Positions 1 to 7,860 of a stretch of 64,000 bases of DNA are shown here, in pieces. Each line of letters begins with the position of its first letter. Position 1 is the stretch's first letter. The notes beneath the pieces were generated by a model. It ran no database searches and was not told the origin of the DNA. It worked only from the letters and a program-made list of their open reading frames with translations. The translations under genes and the position numbers were made by a program. This DNA comes from Aldehydirespirator sp965205155 (GTDB lineage: Bacteria > Actinomycetota > Acidimicrobiia > Acidimicrobiales > Aldehydirespiratoraceae): the NCBI GenBank assembly GCA_965205155.1, contig OZ242033.1:372001-436000 (forward strand), written 5' to 3'.

Positions 1-733
1 CGCAGGTGGCGGCCACCGTCAGGTCGGGAAGCTCGAGGATCTTGCGGCTCTCGTGGGTGAGCTTCTGCTCCTCGTCGGTCTCGCCGGTGCCGTCGTCGAC
101 CATCGAGCCGGCCAGCGGGATCACGTTGAAGGCGATGGGCTCAGGGAACTTCTCGCCCGCCTGCAAGCCGACCGCGCCGCCGTCGAAGGTCAGCGACGGC
201 GCGTCGTCGCCCGCCTTCTGCACCTGCTCGTGCAGCTCGTCCACCCCGGCCAGGCCGGCGCCGGAGACCGTCTGGTAGGTGGAGACCACCATGGCGACCA
301 GGCCTGCCTCGGCGTCTAGGCGCTTGAGCGGGGGCATGGCCACCATGGTCGTGCAGTTGGGGTTGGCCACGATGCCCTTGGGGATCGAGTCCAGCGCGTG
401 GGGGTTGACCTCGGACACCACCAGGGGAACGTCGGGGTCGCGCCGCCAGGCCGAGGAGTTGTCGATCACGACCGCGCCGGCCGCGGCCACCCGCTCGGCC
501 AGGGCCCGGCTGGTGGTGGCTCCGGCGGAGAACAGGCACACGTCCAGGCCGGCGAAGTCGGCGAGCGCGGCGTCCTCCACCACGATGGCCCGGTCCCGCC
601 AATGCAGGATGCGCCCGGCCGAGCGCGACGAGGCGAAGAAGCGCAGCCCGTGCACCGGGAAGTCGCGCTCGTCCAGCAGGGCACGCATGACCCCGCCCAC
701 CTGTCCGGTTGCGCCGACGACTCCTACGTCCAT
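1..733 (-). CDS. asd: Aspartate-semialdehyde dehydrogenase, C-terminus cut by window edge
   Basis: Catalyses NADPH-dependent reduction of aspartyl-4-phosphate to aspartate semialdehyde, the branch point to lysine, methionine, threonine and diaminopimelate. The N-terminal Rossmann motif reads VGATGQVGG directly after the ATG at 733, and the catalytic cysteine lies in NPNCTTM at about residue 130. About 244 codons are visible, against roughly 340 in the family, so the C-terminal part lies beyond base 1. It starts 25 bases downstream of the aspartate kinase stop on the same strand, so the two probably form an ask-asd operon as in other actinobacteria. No frameshift or missing active-site residue is seen in the visible part. 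Confidence 0.93.
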   Translation of the reverse strand, partial: MDVGVVGATGQVGGVMRALLDERDFPVHGLRFFASSRSAGRILHWRDRAIVVEDAALADFAGLDVCLFSAGATTSRALAERVAAAGAVVIDNSSAWRRDPDVPLVVSEVNPHALDSIPKGIVANPNCTTMVAMPPLKRLDAEAGLVAMVVSTYQTVSGAGLAGVDELHEQVQKAGDDAPSLTFDGGAVGLQAGEKFPEPIAFNVIPLAGSMVDDGTGETDEEQKLTHESRKILELPDLTVAATC

Positions 734-758
734 GAGGCCGCAGGCTACCGGCGCCCGG

Positions 759-1997
759 TCAGTAGACGCTGGCGCGGTCGGCGGGGTCCTTGGCGAGCTC
801 GAACGACTGGTGCAGCGCGCCGACGGCCTGCTCCATGTCGCCGGCCCGGATCACGCACGAGATGCGGATCGCGGAGGTGGAGATCATCTCGATGTTGATC
901 CCGGCGGAGGCCAGCGTCTCGAACATCCGGGCGGCCACGCCCGGGTTGGTCTGCATGCCCGCGCCGATGAGGCTCACCCGGGCGATGCCGTCGTCGGCGG
1001 AGACGTCGTCGGCCCCCAGTTCATCGATCAGTCCCCGAGCGACGGCCCGGGCCGCTTCGAGCTGCAAACGGGGAACGGTGAAACTGATGTCGGTGACGCC
1101 CTGGCTCGACACGTTCTGAACGATCATGTCCACGTTCACGTCGCTGTCGGCCAGCGCGCGGAACAGCCGGCCGGCCACGCCGGGCTTGTCGGCGACCCCG
1201 GTGACGGTCATCTTCGCTTCGCTGGCGTCGTGAGTGACGGCAGAGATGATGGCGTGTTCCATGGCTTCCTCCCCGGTAACGGTCGTACCCGGCATCCAGC
1301 TGAAGGCGGACCGAACGTGCAGTTCCACGCCGTAGGTCCTGGCCAGCTCCACTGCCCGCATGGCCGGCTTCGGGCAGCCGCTGGCGGTCATCTCGAGCAG
1401 TTCATCGAATGAGATCACATCCATGCGCCGCGCTTCGGGCACTATGCGGGGGTCGGCGCTGAAGACCCCGGGAACATCGGTGTAGATCTCGCAGTAGTCG
1501 GCACCGAGGACGTGGGCCAGGGCCACCGCGGTGGTGTCGGAGCCGCCCCGGCCGAAGAACGTCACATCGCCGTCGCCTGACACCCCCTGCGAGCCGCCCA
1601 CCACCGGCACGAGGCCGCGGTCCAGCGCCTCGGTGATGCGCCTGGGGGTGATCCCGACGATCTTGGCGGCGGTGTGGGAGGAGTCGGTGCGGAAACCGGC
1701 CTGGCTGCCGGTGAACGACGCCGCGGCCACTCCCAGGTCGCTGAGCGCCATGGCCATGAGGGCACAAGCCTTGCGCTCGCCGCCGGTGATAAGCATGTCG
1801 ACCTCGCGACCGGGCGGGTCCGCGGCCACGTCGGAGGCCATCCGCAGCAGATCGTCGGTCTCGCTGCCCATGGCTGAGACAACCAGCACGATCTCGTCGC
1901 CATGGTTGCGGCGGCGCGCCACATGGTCGGCCACGACCCGGATGCGGTCGGGGCCGGCCACCGAGGTGCCACCGAACTTCTCTACGACGAATGCCAC
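759..1997 (-). CDS. lysC: Aspartate kinase
   Basis: Phosphorylates aspartate, the first step of the aspartate amino-acid family. The 412-residue protein opens with the kinase motif VEKFGGTSVA at residues 4-13, has the amino-acid kinase domain to about residue 240, and ends in two ACT regulatory domains (about 265-330 and 345-400) that normally bind lysine and/or threonine for feedback inhibition. The length matches actinobacterial class II enzymes. In actinobacteria such genes often also produce a beta subunit from an internal start; this was not tested here. It lies directly upstream of asd on the same strand. The facing RsbW-like gene begins about 100 bases away on the other strand, so the promoter lies in that gap. 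Confidence 0.95.
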   Translation of the reverse strand: MAFVVEKFGGTSVAGPDRIRVVADHVARRRNHGDEIVLVVSAMGSETDDLLRMASDVAADPPGREVDMLITGGERKACALMAMALSDLGVAAASFTGSQAGFRTDSSHTAAKIVGITPRRITEALDRGLVPVVGGSQGVSGDGDVTFFGRGGSDTTAVALAHVLGADYCEIYTDVPGVFSADPRIVPEARRMDVISFDELLEMTASGCPKPAMRAVELARTYGVELHVRSAFSWMPGTTVTGEEAMEHAIISAVTHDASEAKMTVTGVADKPGVAGRLFRALADSDVNVDMIVQNVSSQGVTDISFTVPRLQLEAARAVARGLIDELGADDVSADDGIARVSLIGAGMQTNPGVAARMFETLASAGINIEMISTSAIRISCVIRAGDMEQAVGALHQSFELAKDPADRASVY

Positions 1998-2095
1998 GGC
2001 TGATCAGGCTACCGGCGCCTCCCGGACAGCCCGGCCCGCGATATCCACAGCGAAGATGCCGCAGAAAACCGTGCAAATCGTGGCAATCTTGGGAT

Positions 2096-2497
2096 GTGAG
2101 CGAAGCGCTCGCCATCGACGAGATCGTCCTGAGGGTCCCGGCGTCGGCCGACTACGCCCGAGTCGTGCGGGTCGGCGCCGCCGCGGTGGCCCTCCGGCAG
2201 GGAATGTCGTTCACCGAGATCGACGAACTCCGGGCAGCCATGGACGAAGCCACCGAGCTGCTGCTCGCGCAGCCGGCCGGGGACGGCGCGGCCATCGAGT
2301 GCGTGTTCCGGGCGAACGGCGGATGCCTGGAGGTGGAGGCGCGGCGCACCGACGAAGCCCGCGTGGCGGCGACGGCCGCGGCCCGGTTCAAGAAGATGGT
2401 CGACGCCTCCAACGTCACCGCCACCGTGGAGTCCGACCGGGGCTGGCTGCTGATGCGCAAACCCGTCGGCCGCCCCGGCAGCCGCCCCGCAGCCTGA
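2096..2497 (+). CDS. RsbW-like anti-sigma regulatory factor (HATPase fold)
   Basis: A 133-residue protein resembling the small GHKL-ATPase anti-sigma factors (RsbW/UsfX type) that sequester stress sigma factors and are released by anti-anti-sigma proteins. The central DEATELLL segment (about residue 45) corresponds to the N-box region, and the ending (LLMRKP) resembles the last strand of the fold. The usual N-box asparagine and the glycine-rich G boxes are not obvious, so ATP binding or kinase activity may be reduced. The start is a GTG at 2096; an in-frame ATG at 1991 would add 35 arginine/proline-rich residues that look like non-coding translation. No sigma factor gene is adjacent, so its partner is unknown. 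Confidence 0.6.
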   Translation: MSEALAIDEIVLRVPASADYARVVRVGAAAVALRQGMSFTEIDELRAAMDEATELLLAQPAGDGAAIECVFRANGGCLEVEARRTDEARVAATAAARFKKMVDASNVTATVESDRGWLLMRKPVGRPGSRPAA

Positions 2498-2502
2498 CGG
2501 GT

Positions 2503-2940
2503 TCAGCGGCCGGTCGATCCGAAGCCCTGGTCGCCGCGCGTCGACGGCTCGAGGCTGTCCACCTCCACCAGGCGCACCTGCTCCACCGCCATCACCACCA
2601 GCTGGGCGATGCGCTCGCCCCGCTCCAGCGCGAACGGCTGCAACGGGTCGGTGTTCACCAGTATCACCTTCAGCTCGCCCCGGTAGCCGGAATCGATGAG
2701 ACCGGGGGTATTGAGACAGGTCACACCATGCTTGAGGGCGAGCCCGCTGCGGGGGAGGACGAAGCCGGCGCAGCCCTCCGGCAACGACACGGCCACGCCG
2801 GTCGGTACCAGCGCCCGGCCTCCATCGGGCTGGATCACCGTGCCGATCCGTGACATCAAGTCGATGCCGGCATCGCCGGGCCGGGCATAGCCCGGAAGGG
2901 GCAGGTCCGGGTCGAGCCGCAGTATGGGAACGTCGAGCAC
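2503..2940 (-). CDS. dut: Deoxyuridine 5'-triphosphate nucleotidohydrolase (dUTPase)
   Basis: Hydrolyses dUTP to dUMP and pyrophosphate, keeping uracil out of DNA and feeding thymidylate synthesis. The trimeric dUTPase motifs appear in order: GDAGIDL, PRSGLA, an NTPGLIDSGYRG block, a GERIAQLV block, and the C-terminal glycine-rich arm RGDQGFGSTG that closes the active site. A GTG start at 2940 gives 145 residues beginning just before VPILRLD, matching the usual family length; an ATG at 2982 would add 14 residues with no family counterpart. It converges on the RsbW-like gene, with only five bases between their stops. No clear Shine-Dalgarno sequence separates the two possible starts. Confidence 0.93.
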   Translation of the reverse strand: MLDVPILRLDPDLPLPGYARPGDAGIDLMSRIGTVIQPDGGRALVPTGVAVSLPEGCAGFVLPRSGLALKHGVTCLNTPGLIDSGYRGELKVILVNTDPLQPFALERGERIAQLVVMAVEQVRLVEVDSLEPSTRGDQGFGSTGR

Positions 2941-3087
2941 CGGCCGAGAGTAGCGGCGCCCGGACAGCATCAGAGACACCATCCAACCACGACGACAGAC
3001 CTTCCGAGAGATCAGGCACTTCTAGGCAGGTATCTGCAGGGAGCGAGCACATGGGTCGCGGGCGGCGGGCGTCGTTATCCTGCTCCG

Positions 3088-3642
3088 GTGCTCGCGTGGA
3101 TGGACTTGGAGATGACCGGACTCGATCCCGAACTCCACTCCATCGTCGAGATTGCCGTCCTGATCACCGGCGACGACCTGGAGTTGGTGGCCACCGGACC
3201 CGACCTCGTCATCCATCAGCCGGCCGAGGTGCTGGACCGGATGGACGACACCGTTCGGGCCATGCACACCGACAGCGGGCTGCTGGACGAGATCAAGTCC
3301 TCGACCGTCACCCTGGCCGAGGCCGGCGCGGCGGTGCTCGCCTTCCTGCAGGAGCACATCGACGAGCCCCGCACCGTCCCGCTGTGCGGGAACTCCATCG
3401 GCACCGACCGCCGGTTCCTGGCCCGGCACCTCCCGGAGATCGAGGAATTCCTCCACTACCGGTCTGTCGACGTGTCGACCGTGAAAGAGCTGGCCCGCCG
3501 CTGGCAACCATCGGTGTATGAGGGCGCGCCGGACAAGACCGGGGGCCACCGGGCCCTCGACGACATACGGGAGAGCCTCAAGGAGCTGCGCTGGTACCGC
3601 CGGGCCGGATTCGTCGGCGCCGGCCCGCCAGAACGGCCATGA
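3088..3642 (+). CDS. orn: Oligoribonuclease
   Basis: A 3'-5' exoribonuclease of the DEDDh family that degrades 2-5 nucleotide RNA fragments (including pGpG) to mononucleotides. The first acidic pair lies in WMDLEMTGLD near the N-terminus. The third acidic residue falls in the NSIGTDRRFL region and the final histidine/aspartate in HRALDDIRES, all in expected order. Length is 184 residues, as for the E. coli enzyme. The start is GTG at 3088, placing the catalytic segment at residue 4. The stop overlaps the start of the next gene by four bases (ATGA), so it is probably translated together with the metallo-hydrolase. Confidence 0.93.
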   Translation: MLAWMDLEMTGLDPELHSIVEIAVLITGDDLELVATGPDLVIHQPAEVLDRMDDTVRAMHTDSGLLDEIKSSTVTLAEAGAAVLAFLQEHIDEPRTVPLCGNSIGTDRRFLARHLPEIEEFLHYRSVDVSTVKELARRWQPSVYEGAPDKTGGHRALDDIRESLKELRWYRRAGFVGAGPPERP

Positions 3643-4754
3643 CGACCGGGACGTTCACCAAGCAGGAGCAGGAGCCCGCATCCTCGGAGGTGACCGAGGT
3701 GGCGCCGGGGGTGCTGCGACTGCAGCTGCCCATCAACATGCCGGGCCTCGGCCACGTGAACTGCTACGCCCTCGTCGACTCCGACGGCGCCGCGCTGGTG
3801 GATCCCGGGCTGCCGGGCGACGAGTCGTGGTCGGCGCTGGGCGACCGGCTCAAGCAGGCCCGCATCCCGCTGCGGCGGGTGCACACCACGATCGTCACCC
3901 ACTCCCATCCCGACCACTACGGGGGCAGCCACCAACTGCGCGAGGAGACCGGCGCCGAACTGCTGGCCCACGCCGACTTCACCTCCAGCCCGGCGGCCGA
4001 CGACGCCAACGCCGACATCGACCTGGAGTTGCTGGAATTGGATCCGGACGCGTTGATCGATCTGTGGAAGGAGAAGCTGCAGGACCGGGGCAGCACCCCC
4101 TGGGGAACCCGGCGCGAGCCGCCGCCCGACGAAGCCATCAGGCTCTTCATCCAGACCGATGTGGCCGGCAGTCTGCCCCGCTTCAGGGTGCCGGAGCCGA
4201 CCATCCGCGTGGCCGACGGCGACCGAGTGCGGCTGGCCGGGCGGGACTGGTTCGCGGTTCACACTCCCGGCCACACCACCGACCACCTGTGCCTGTGGGA
4301 TCCGGCCGAGGGCGTGCTGCTGTCGGGCGACCACGTGCTGCCCACCATCACGCCCCACATCGCGGGCTCGACCGACCTCGACGACCCGCTGGCGGCCTTC
4401 TTCGAGTCCCTGGAGCGGGTGGGCGCGTTCGAGGGCGTCAACGTGTGCCTGCCCGCCCACGGTCATCCCTTCACCGACCTGCGGGGGCGCACGGCCAGCA
4501 TCCGCCGCCACCACGGCGAGCGGCTCGACCGGCTCCGGGCGGCGGCCGCCGGACTGGGCCGCGCTCCGGTGGCGGCCTACATGAAGGAGCTGTTCGCCGA
4601 ACGAGCCTGGGGCGACATGGCCGCCAGCGAGACGTTCGCCCATCTGGAGCACCTGCGGGTGATCGGCGAGGCCGACAGCAGTCGCGACCCAGACGGCCTG
4701 CTCCACTACCAACTGCGGACACTCGAACGAGCAGGATCCTCACCGCGTGCCTGA
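3639..4754 (+). CDS. Metallo-beta-lactamase-fold hydrolase
   Basis: A 371-residue hydrolase of the metallo-beta-lactamase superfamily. The zinc-binding HSHPDHYGG motif is at about residue 88, and a second histidine follows in HTPGHTTDH with the metal-bridging aspartate in LLSGDHVLP. The C-terminal 100 residues look like a small helical or winged-helix extension, as in LACTB2-type RNA endonucleases and related thioesterase-like enzymes. The substrate cannot be read from sequence. It overlaps the upstream oligoribonuclease stop by four bases and the downstream thioredoxin start by eight, so it belongs to that transcription unit. The pairing with an RNA-degrading gene would fit an RNA-processing role, but that is only an inference. 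Confidence 0.8.
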   Translation: MTTGTFTKQEQEPASSEVTEVAPGVLRLQLPINMPGLGHVNCYALVDSDGAALVDPGLPGDESWSALGDRLKQARIPLRRVHTTIVTHSHPDHYGGSHQLREETGAELLAHADFTSSPAADDANADIDLELLELDPDALIDLWKEKLQDRGSTPWGTRREPPPDEAIRLFIQTDVAGSLPRFRVPEPTIRVADGDRVRLAGRDWFAVHTPGHTTDHLCLWDPAEGVLLSGDHVLPTITPHIAGSTDLDDPLAAFFESLERVGAFEGVNVCLPAHGHPFTDLRGRTASIRRHHGERLDRLRAAAAGLGRAPVAAYMKELFAERAWGDMAASETFAHLEHLRVIGEADSSRDPDGLLHYQLRTLERAGSSPRA

Positions 4755-5349
4755 CCACGGAGACACGGGTGCCGCCGGCGATGGCCGTGCCATGAGAGCC
4801 AAGCCAGACCTGCTGGGCGGCATCCGAGCCCGCATCGTGATCGGCCTGGCCGTCGTTCTTGCCGCGACCGCGGTCGCTTTCGTGGCGGGGGCCGTGCTCT
4901 CCCCCGAGGCCCCCGAGGTTCCCGACGGCCCCGACCTGTCCGACCTGACCTTCGACACCTTCGACGGCGGCACCGGCACCCTGGCCGACTACGCAGGCAC
5001 ACCGCTGGTGGTGAACTTCTTCGCGTCGTGGTGCCCGCCCTGCGTGAGGGAGATGCCGGAGTTCCAGGAAGTCTTCGAGAGACTCGACGGGCAGGTGGCG
5101 TTCCTCGGGCTCTCGCAGGACCAATCCGCTCAGGACGCCCTCGACCTGGTGGAGATCACCGGCGTAACCTACGACGTGGGCTGGGATCTCGACCTCGAGG
5201 TCTACAAGGAAACCGGGAGTATCGCCATGCCCACCACCGCGTTCGTGTCGCCCTCCGGCGAACTGCTCGACACCTTCGCCGGGGTGCTCGACACCGAGTC
5301 ACTGGCCGAGCGCATCGAGAATGCGCTCGGCGTGACGGCCGGGGAGTAG
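4747..5349 (+). CDS. TlpA/ResA-like membrane-anchored thioredoxin
   Basis: A periplasm-facing thiol-disulfide oxidoreductase. A hydrophobic segment at about residues 31-53 should anchor it in the membrane, and the thioredoxin domain follows with the redox motif WCPPC at about residue 96. The cis-proline stretch MPTTAFV lies near residue 160. The length of 200 residues is normal for TlpA/ResA proteins. Translation may start at the GTG at 4747, which overlaps the hydrolase stop, or at an ATG at 4792, just before the basic MRAKPD segment. The gene directly downstream is a CcdA-like electron carrier, the usual partner that keeps ResA-type proteins reduced for cytochrome c or other extracytoplasmic protein maturation. 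Confidence 0.85.
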   Translation: MPDHGDTGAAGDGRAMRAKPDLLGGIRARIVIGLAVVLAATAVAFVAGAVLSPEAPEVPDGPDLSDLTFDTFDGGTGTLADYAGTPLVVNFFASWCPPCVREMPEFQEVFERLDGQVAFLGLSQDQSAQDALDLVEITGVTYDVGWDLDLEVYKETGSIAMPTTAFVSPSGELLDTFAGVLDTESLAERIENALGVTAGE

Positions 5350-5388
5350 TGCGCATGGACCTCCAACCGGCAGAGAGGCGGTAGAAAC

Positions 5389-6528
5389 GTGGACTGGGCC
5401 ACTCTCGCCTACCCCTTCTCCCTGGGGCTGGTGGCGGCGTTCAACCCCTGCGGCTTCGCCCTGCTGCCCGCCTACCTGGGCTACTTCATCGGCGTGGAGC
5501 CCACCGACCAGCCGACCTCGGGCGCGAAGGCGCTGGGCGCGATGTTGCGGGCCATGGTGGTGGCGCTGACCCTCACCGCCGGCTTCGTGATCGTCTTCGG
5601 AGCCTTCGGGGCGCTGTTCGAGACCGTGCTCAGCCAGGGCACCGTGCTCGACCGCATCGGCTACGTGACCATCGCCATCGGTGTGATCATGGCCCTGTTG
5701 GGCGTGTGGCTGCTGACCGGACGGGTCATCAACCTGCGCCTGCCGAAGATGAACCGGGGCACCGGGAGCCGCGGCCTGGGGTCGGTGTTCATGTTCGGCG
5801 TCAGCTACGCGGTGGTGTCGCTGTCCTGCACGATCGGGCTGTTCATCGCAGCGGTCGCGGCCAGCTTCTCGGCCGACGGCGTGGCTGACGGCACCGCCAA
5901 CTTCATTGCCTACGGCGTCGGGATGGGCGCAGTCATCACGTTCCTGACGCTCGCACTGGCCCTGGCCCGAACCAGCGTGGTCGGCGCGATGCGCAAGATG
6001 TTCCGCTGGATCAACCCGATCTCGGGCCTGGTGCTGATCGCGTCGGGGGTCTACGTAGCCAACTACGGCTGGTGGGAGCTTCAAGTCATAGACGATCCCA
6101 CCGCCAGCAACGTGCTCGTCGAGAAGTTCACCGAGTTCCAGAGCGCGGTGACGAACTGGATCGACCATGCCACCGCGGAGCGTCTCGGCGTGCTGTGCGC
6201 GCTGGGGGTGCTCGGCGCCCTGGTGTTCGGCTGGCGCCAGGGAGCGACCAGCGTGTTCTGGCGCCGTGCCGTGACCACGATCTATGCGGCGCTCTACCTG
6301 GTGGTGGAGTTCTACTTCAACCGGGGCGACTTCGTGGTCCTGCCGGTGCTGCGGTTCGTGGCGGGCTGGCCGCTGCGGGTCGGCCACTGGTTCACCGATC
6401 CGGCCCGGTTCGGGGTCCCGCTGGAGATCCTGTTCACGACCCTGGTGGTCTGGATCGCCTGGCGCCTGATCCGGCGGCTCCGGAGCCGTCAGCGCCCGGC
6501 GCCGGCCGAGTTGAGTCAGCCGAGTTGA
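5389..6528 (+). CDS. CcdA/DsbD-like thiol-electron transporter, cytochrome c biogenesis
   Basis: An integral membrane protein that passes reducing power from cytoplasmic thioredoxin to extracytoplasmic partners such as the TlpA-like protein encoded just upstream. The two conserved redox cysteines appear in FNPCGFALLP in the first membrane segment and in SLSCTIGLF in the fourth, as in CcdA. The core of six membrane helices covers about residues 5-235. A further 140 residues with about three more hydrophobic stretches and a basic tail (RRLRSRQR) extend it beyond typical CcdA length. The start is GTG at 5389. Its last bases overlap the probable TTG start of the next gene. Cytochrome c maturation would serve the c-type domain of CtaC in this window. 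Confidence 0.87.
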   Translation: MDWATLAYPFSLGLVAAFNPCGFALLPAYLGYFIGVEPTDQPTSGAKALGAMLRAMVVALTLTAGFVIVFGAFGALFETVLSQGTVLDRIGYVTIAIGVIMALLGVWLLTGRVINLRLPKMNRGTGSRGLGSVFMFGVSYAVVSLSCTIGLFIAAVAASFSADGVADGTANFIAYGVGMGAVITFLTLALALARTSVVGAMRKMFRWINPISGLVLIASGVYVANYGWWELQVIDDPTASNVLVEKFTEFQSAVTNWIDHATAERLGVLCALGVLGALVFGWRQGATSVFWRRAVTTIYAALYLVVEFYFNRGDFVVLPVLRFVAGWPLRVGHWFTDPARFGVPLEILFTTLVVWIAWRLIRRLRSRQRPAPAELSQPS

Positions 6529-7163
6529 CCGGCGGGTTCGGCGCCCTGCTCGCCCATCCCGGGGTGGATGAGGTGTGTGAGCTGCGGGGCCGGTTCGGGC
6601 TGATGGCGTTCCACGGCGGCAACCTGGAGCGCACCACCGACGTGATCGCCCATGAGGTCGCCCATCGCAGCGGGGCCTCGCTGTACGCCGTGATCCAGCA
6701 TGCGCCGCTGCGGGAGCACGTGCCGTCCATCACCATCCGGCCCGAGCACTCGGCCCGGCTCGAGCAGTTCCTCGACCACATCCACACGGTGATCGCGGTG
6801 CACGGCTACGGCCGGGAGACCCAGTTCTGGAATGTGCTCCTGGGCGGACGCAATCGGGTGCTGGCCAGCCATCTGGCCGAGCATCTGCGGTCCGCCCTTC
6901 CGGATGCGTTCGGGGTTGTGGACGACCTCGAGGAGATCCCGCGCGGGCTGAGGGGCCTGCACGAGGCCAACCCGGTGAACCTCCCCCCCAACGCCGGGGT
7001 GCAGTTGGAGCTGCCGCCGACGATCCGCTGGAACAAGCAGGCCCGCAACTGGTCGGACCATGACGGAACTCCCCGGGCCTCCCAGGTCAGCACCCTGATC
7101 GACGCCCTGGTCGACGCCGTCGACGCCTGGCCCGCCCTTCCTCGCCGAGATTCCTGTAGTTGA
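6525..7163 (+). CDS. Poly-gamma-glutamate hydrolase family protein
   Basis: About 212 residues resembling the phage and bacterial poly-gamma-glutamate hydrolase family (PF05908 type), zinc peptidases that cleave gamma-glutamyl polymers. Visible family landmarks are MAFHGGNLER near residue 30, the HEVAHRSGASLYA segment, AVHGYGRE at about residue 85 and a later LLGGRN turn; the histidines in these are probable metal ligands. No signal peptide is seen, so it may act in the cytoplasm. The likely start is TTG at 6525, overlapping the upstream stop as TTGA; a GTG at 6564 is the alternative. It seems co-transcribed with the redox genes, but no functional link to them is evident. Confidence 0.72.
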   Translation: MTGGFGALLAHPGVDEVCELRGRFGLMAFHGGNLERTTDVIAHEVAHRSGASLYAVIQHAPLREHVPSITIRPEHSARLEQFLDHIHTVIAVHGYGRETQFWNVLLGGRNRVLASHLAEHLRSALPDAFGVVDDLEEIPRGLRGLHEANPVNLPPNAGVQLELPPTIRWNKQARNWSDHDGTPRASQVSTLIDALVDAVDAWPALPRRDSCS

Positions 7164-7201
7164 GGGCACGCCAGGTCCCGCCTACGGGGACTTGACAGGA
7201 G

Positions 7202-7852
7202 TCAGGGGGCGAGGCGCTCGATCAGCCAGCCCGCGCCGCCTGCAGAGTCCTCCCTGCGGTAGCGCAGCCGGTCGTGGAGACGGCTGCGCCGGCCCTGCCA
7301 GAACTCCACGGTGTGGGGCCGCACCAGGTAGCCACCCCAGTGCGAGGGCCTCGGCACTGCCTCGGTGGCCGCGAAGCGAGCCTCGGTCTCGGCGGTGAGG
7401 TGTTCCAGCTCGGCTCGGCCGGAGATCACCTCTGACTGCGGCGAAGCGCTGGCCGCGATCTGGGCGCCGCGGGGCCGTGATGCGAAGTAGGCGTCGCTCT
7501 CGTCGTCGGGCAGGTGCTCGACCATGCCCACCACCCGCACCTGGCGCTCGACGGGATGCCACAGGAAGCACAGCGCGGCCCGACCGGAGGTCTCCAGGTC
7601 CAGCCCCTTGGCCGAGCGACGGTTGGTGTGGAACACGAAGCCCCGCTCGTCCAACCCCTTGAGGAGCACCGCCCGAGCCGAGGGCCAGCCGTCGGCGTCA
7701 GCGGTCGCCACGATGAAGGCGTTGGCGTCGTAGGGCTTCGTCGCCAGCCACTCCTCGAACCAGCGCCTGAACTGAACGATCGGATCGTCGGCGACGTCGG
7801 CCTCGCTGAGCCCCACTTCGGAGTAGTGCTCGCGCATCCGGGCCAGGTCCAC
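7202..7852 (-). CDS. pdxH: Pyridoxamine/pyridoxine 5'-phosphate oxidase
   Basis: FMN-dependent oxidation of pyridoxine or pyridoxamine phosphate to pyridoxal phosphate. The 216-residue protein shows family landmarks in order: a WFEEW segment in the N-terminal helix, RAVLLKGLDERGF (FMN phosphate contact), NRRSAKG, FLWHPVERQVRV, SPQSEVI, and a C-terminal WQGRRSRLHDR block in which the RLHDR arginine and histidine contact substrate. A GTG start at 7852, eight bases after the serS stop, gives the usual opening VDLARMREHY; an ATG at 7837 is possible. Coupling to serS on the same strand suggests a shared transcript. Confidence 0.93.
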   Translation of the reverse strand: MDLARMREHYSEVGLSEADVADDPIVQFRRWFEEWLATKPYDANAFIVATADADGWPSARAVLLKGLDERGFVFHTNRRSAKGLDLETSGRAALCFLWHPVERQVRVVGMVEHLPDDESDAYFASRPRGAQIAASASPQSEVISGRAELEHLTAETEARFAATEAVPRPSHWGGYLVRPHTVEFWQGRRSRLHDRLRYRREDSAGGAGWLIERLAP

Positions 7853-7860
7853 GCCCCGAC

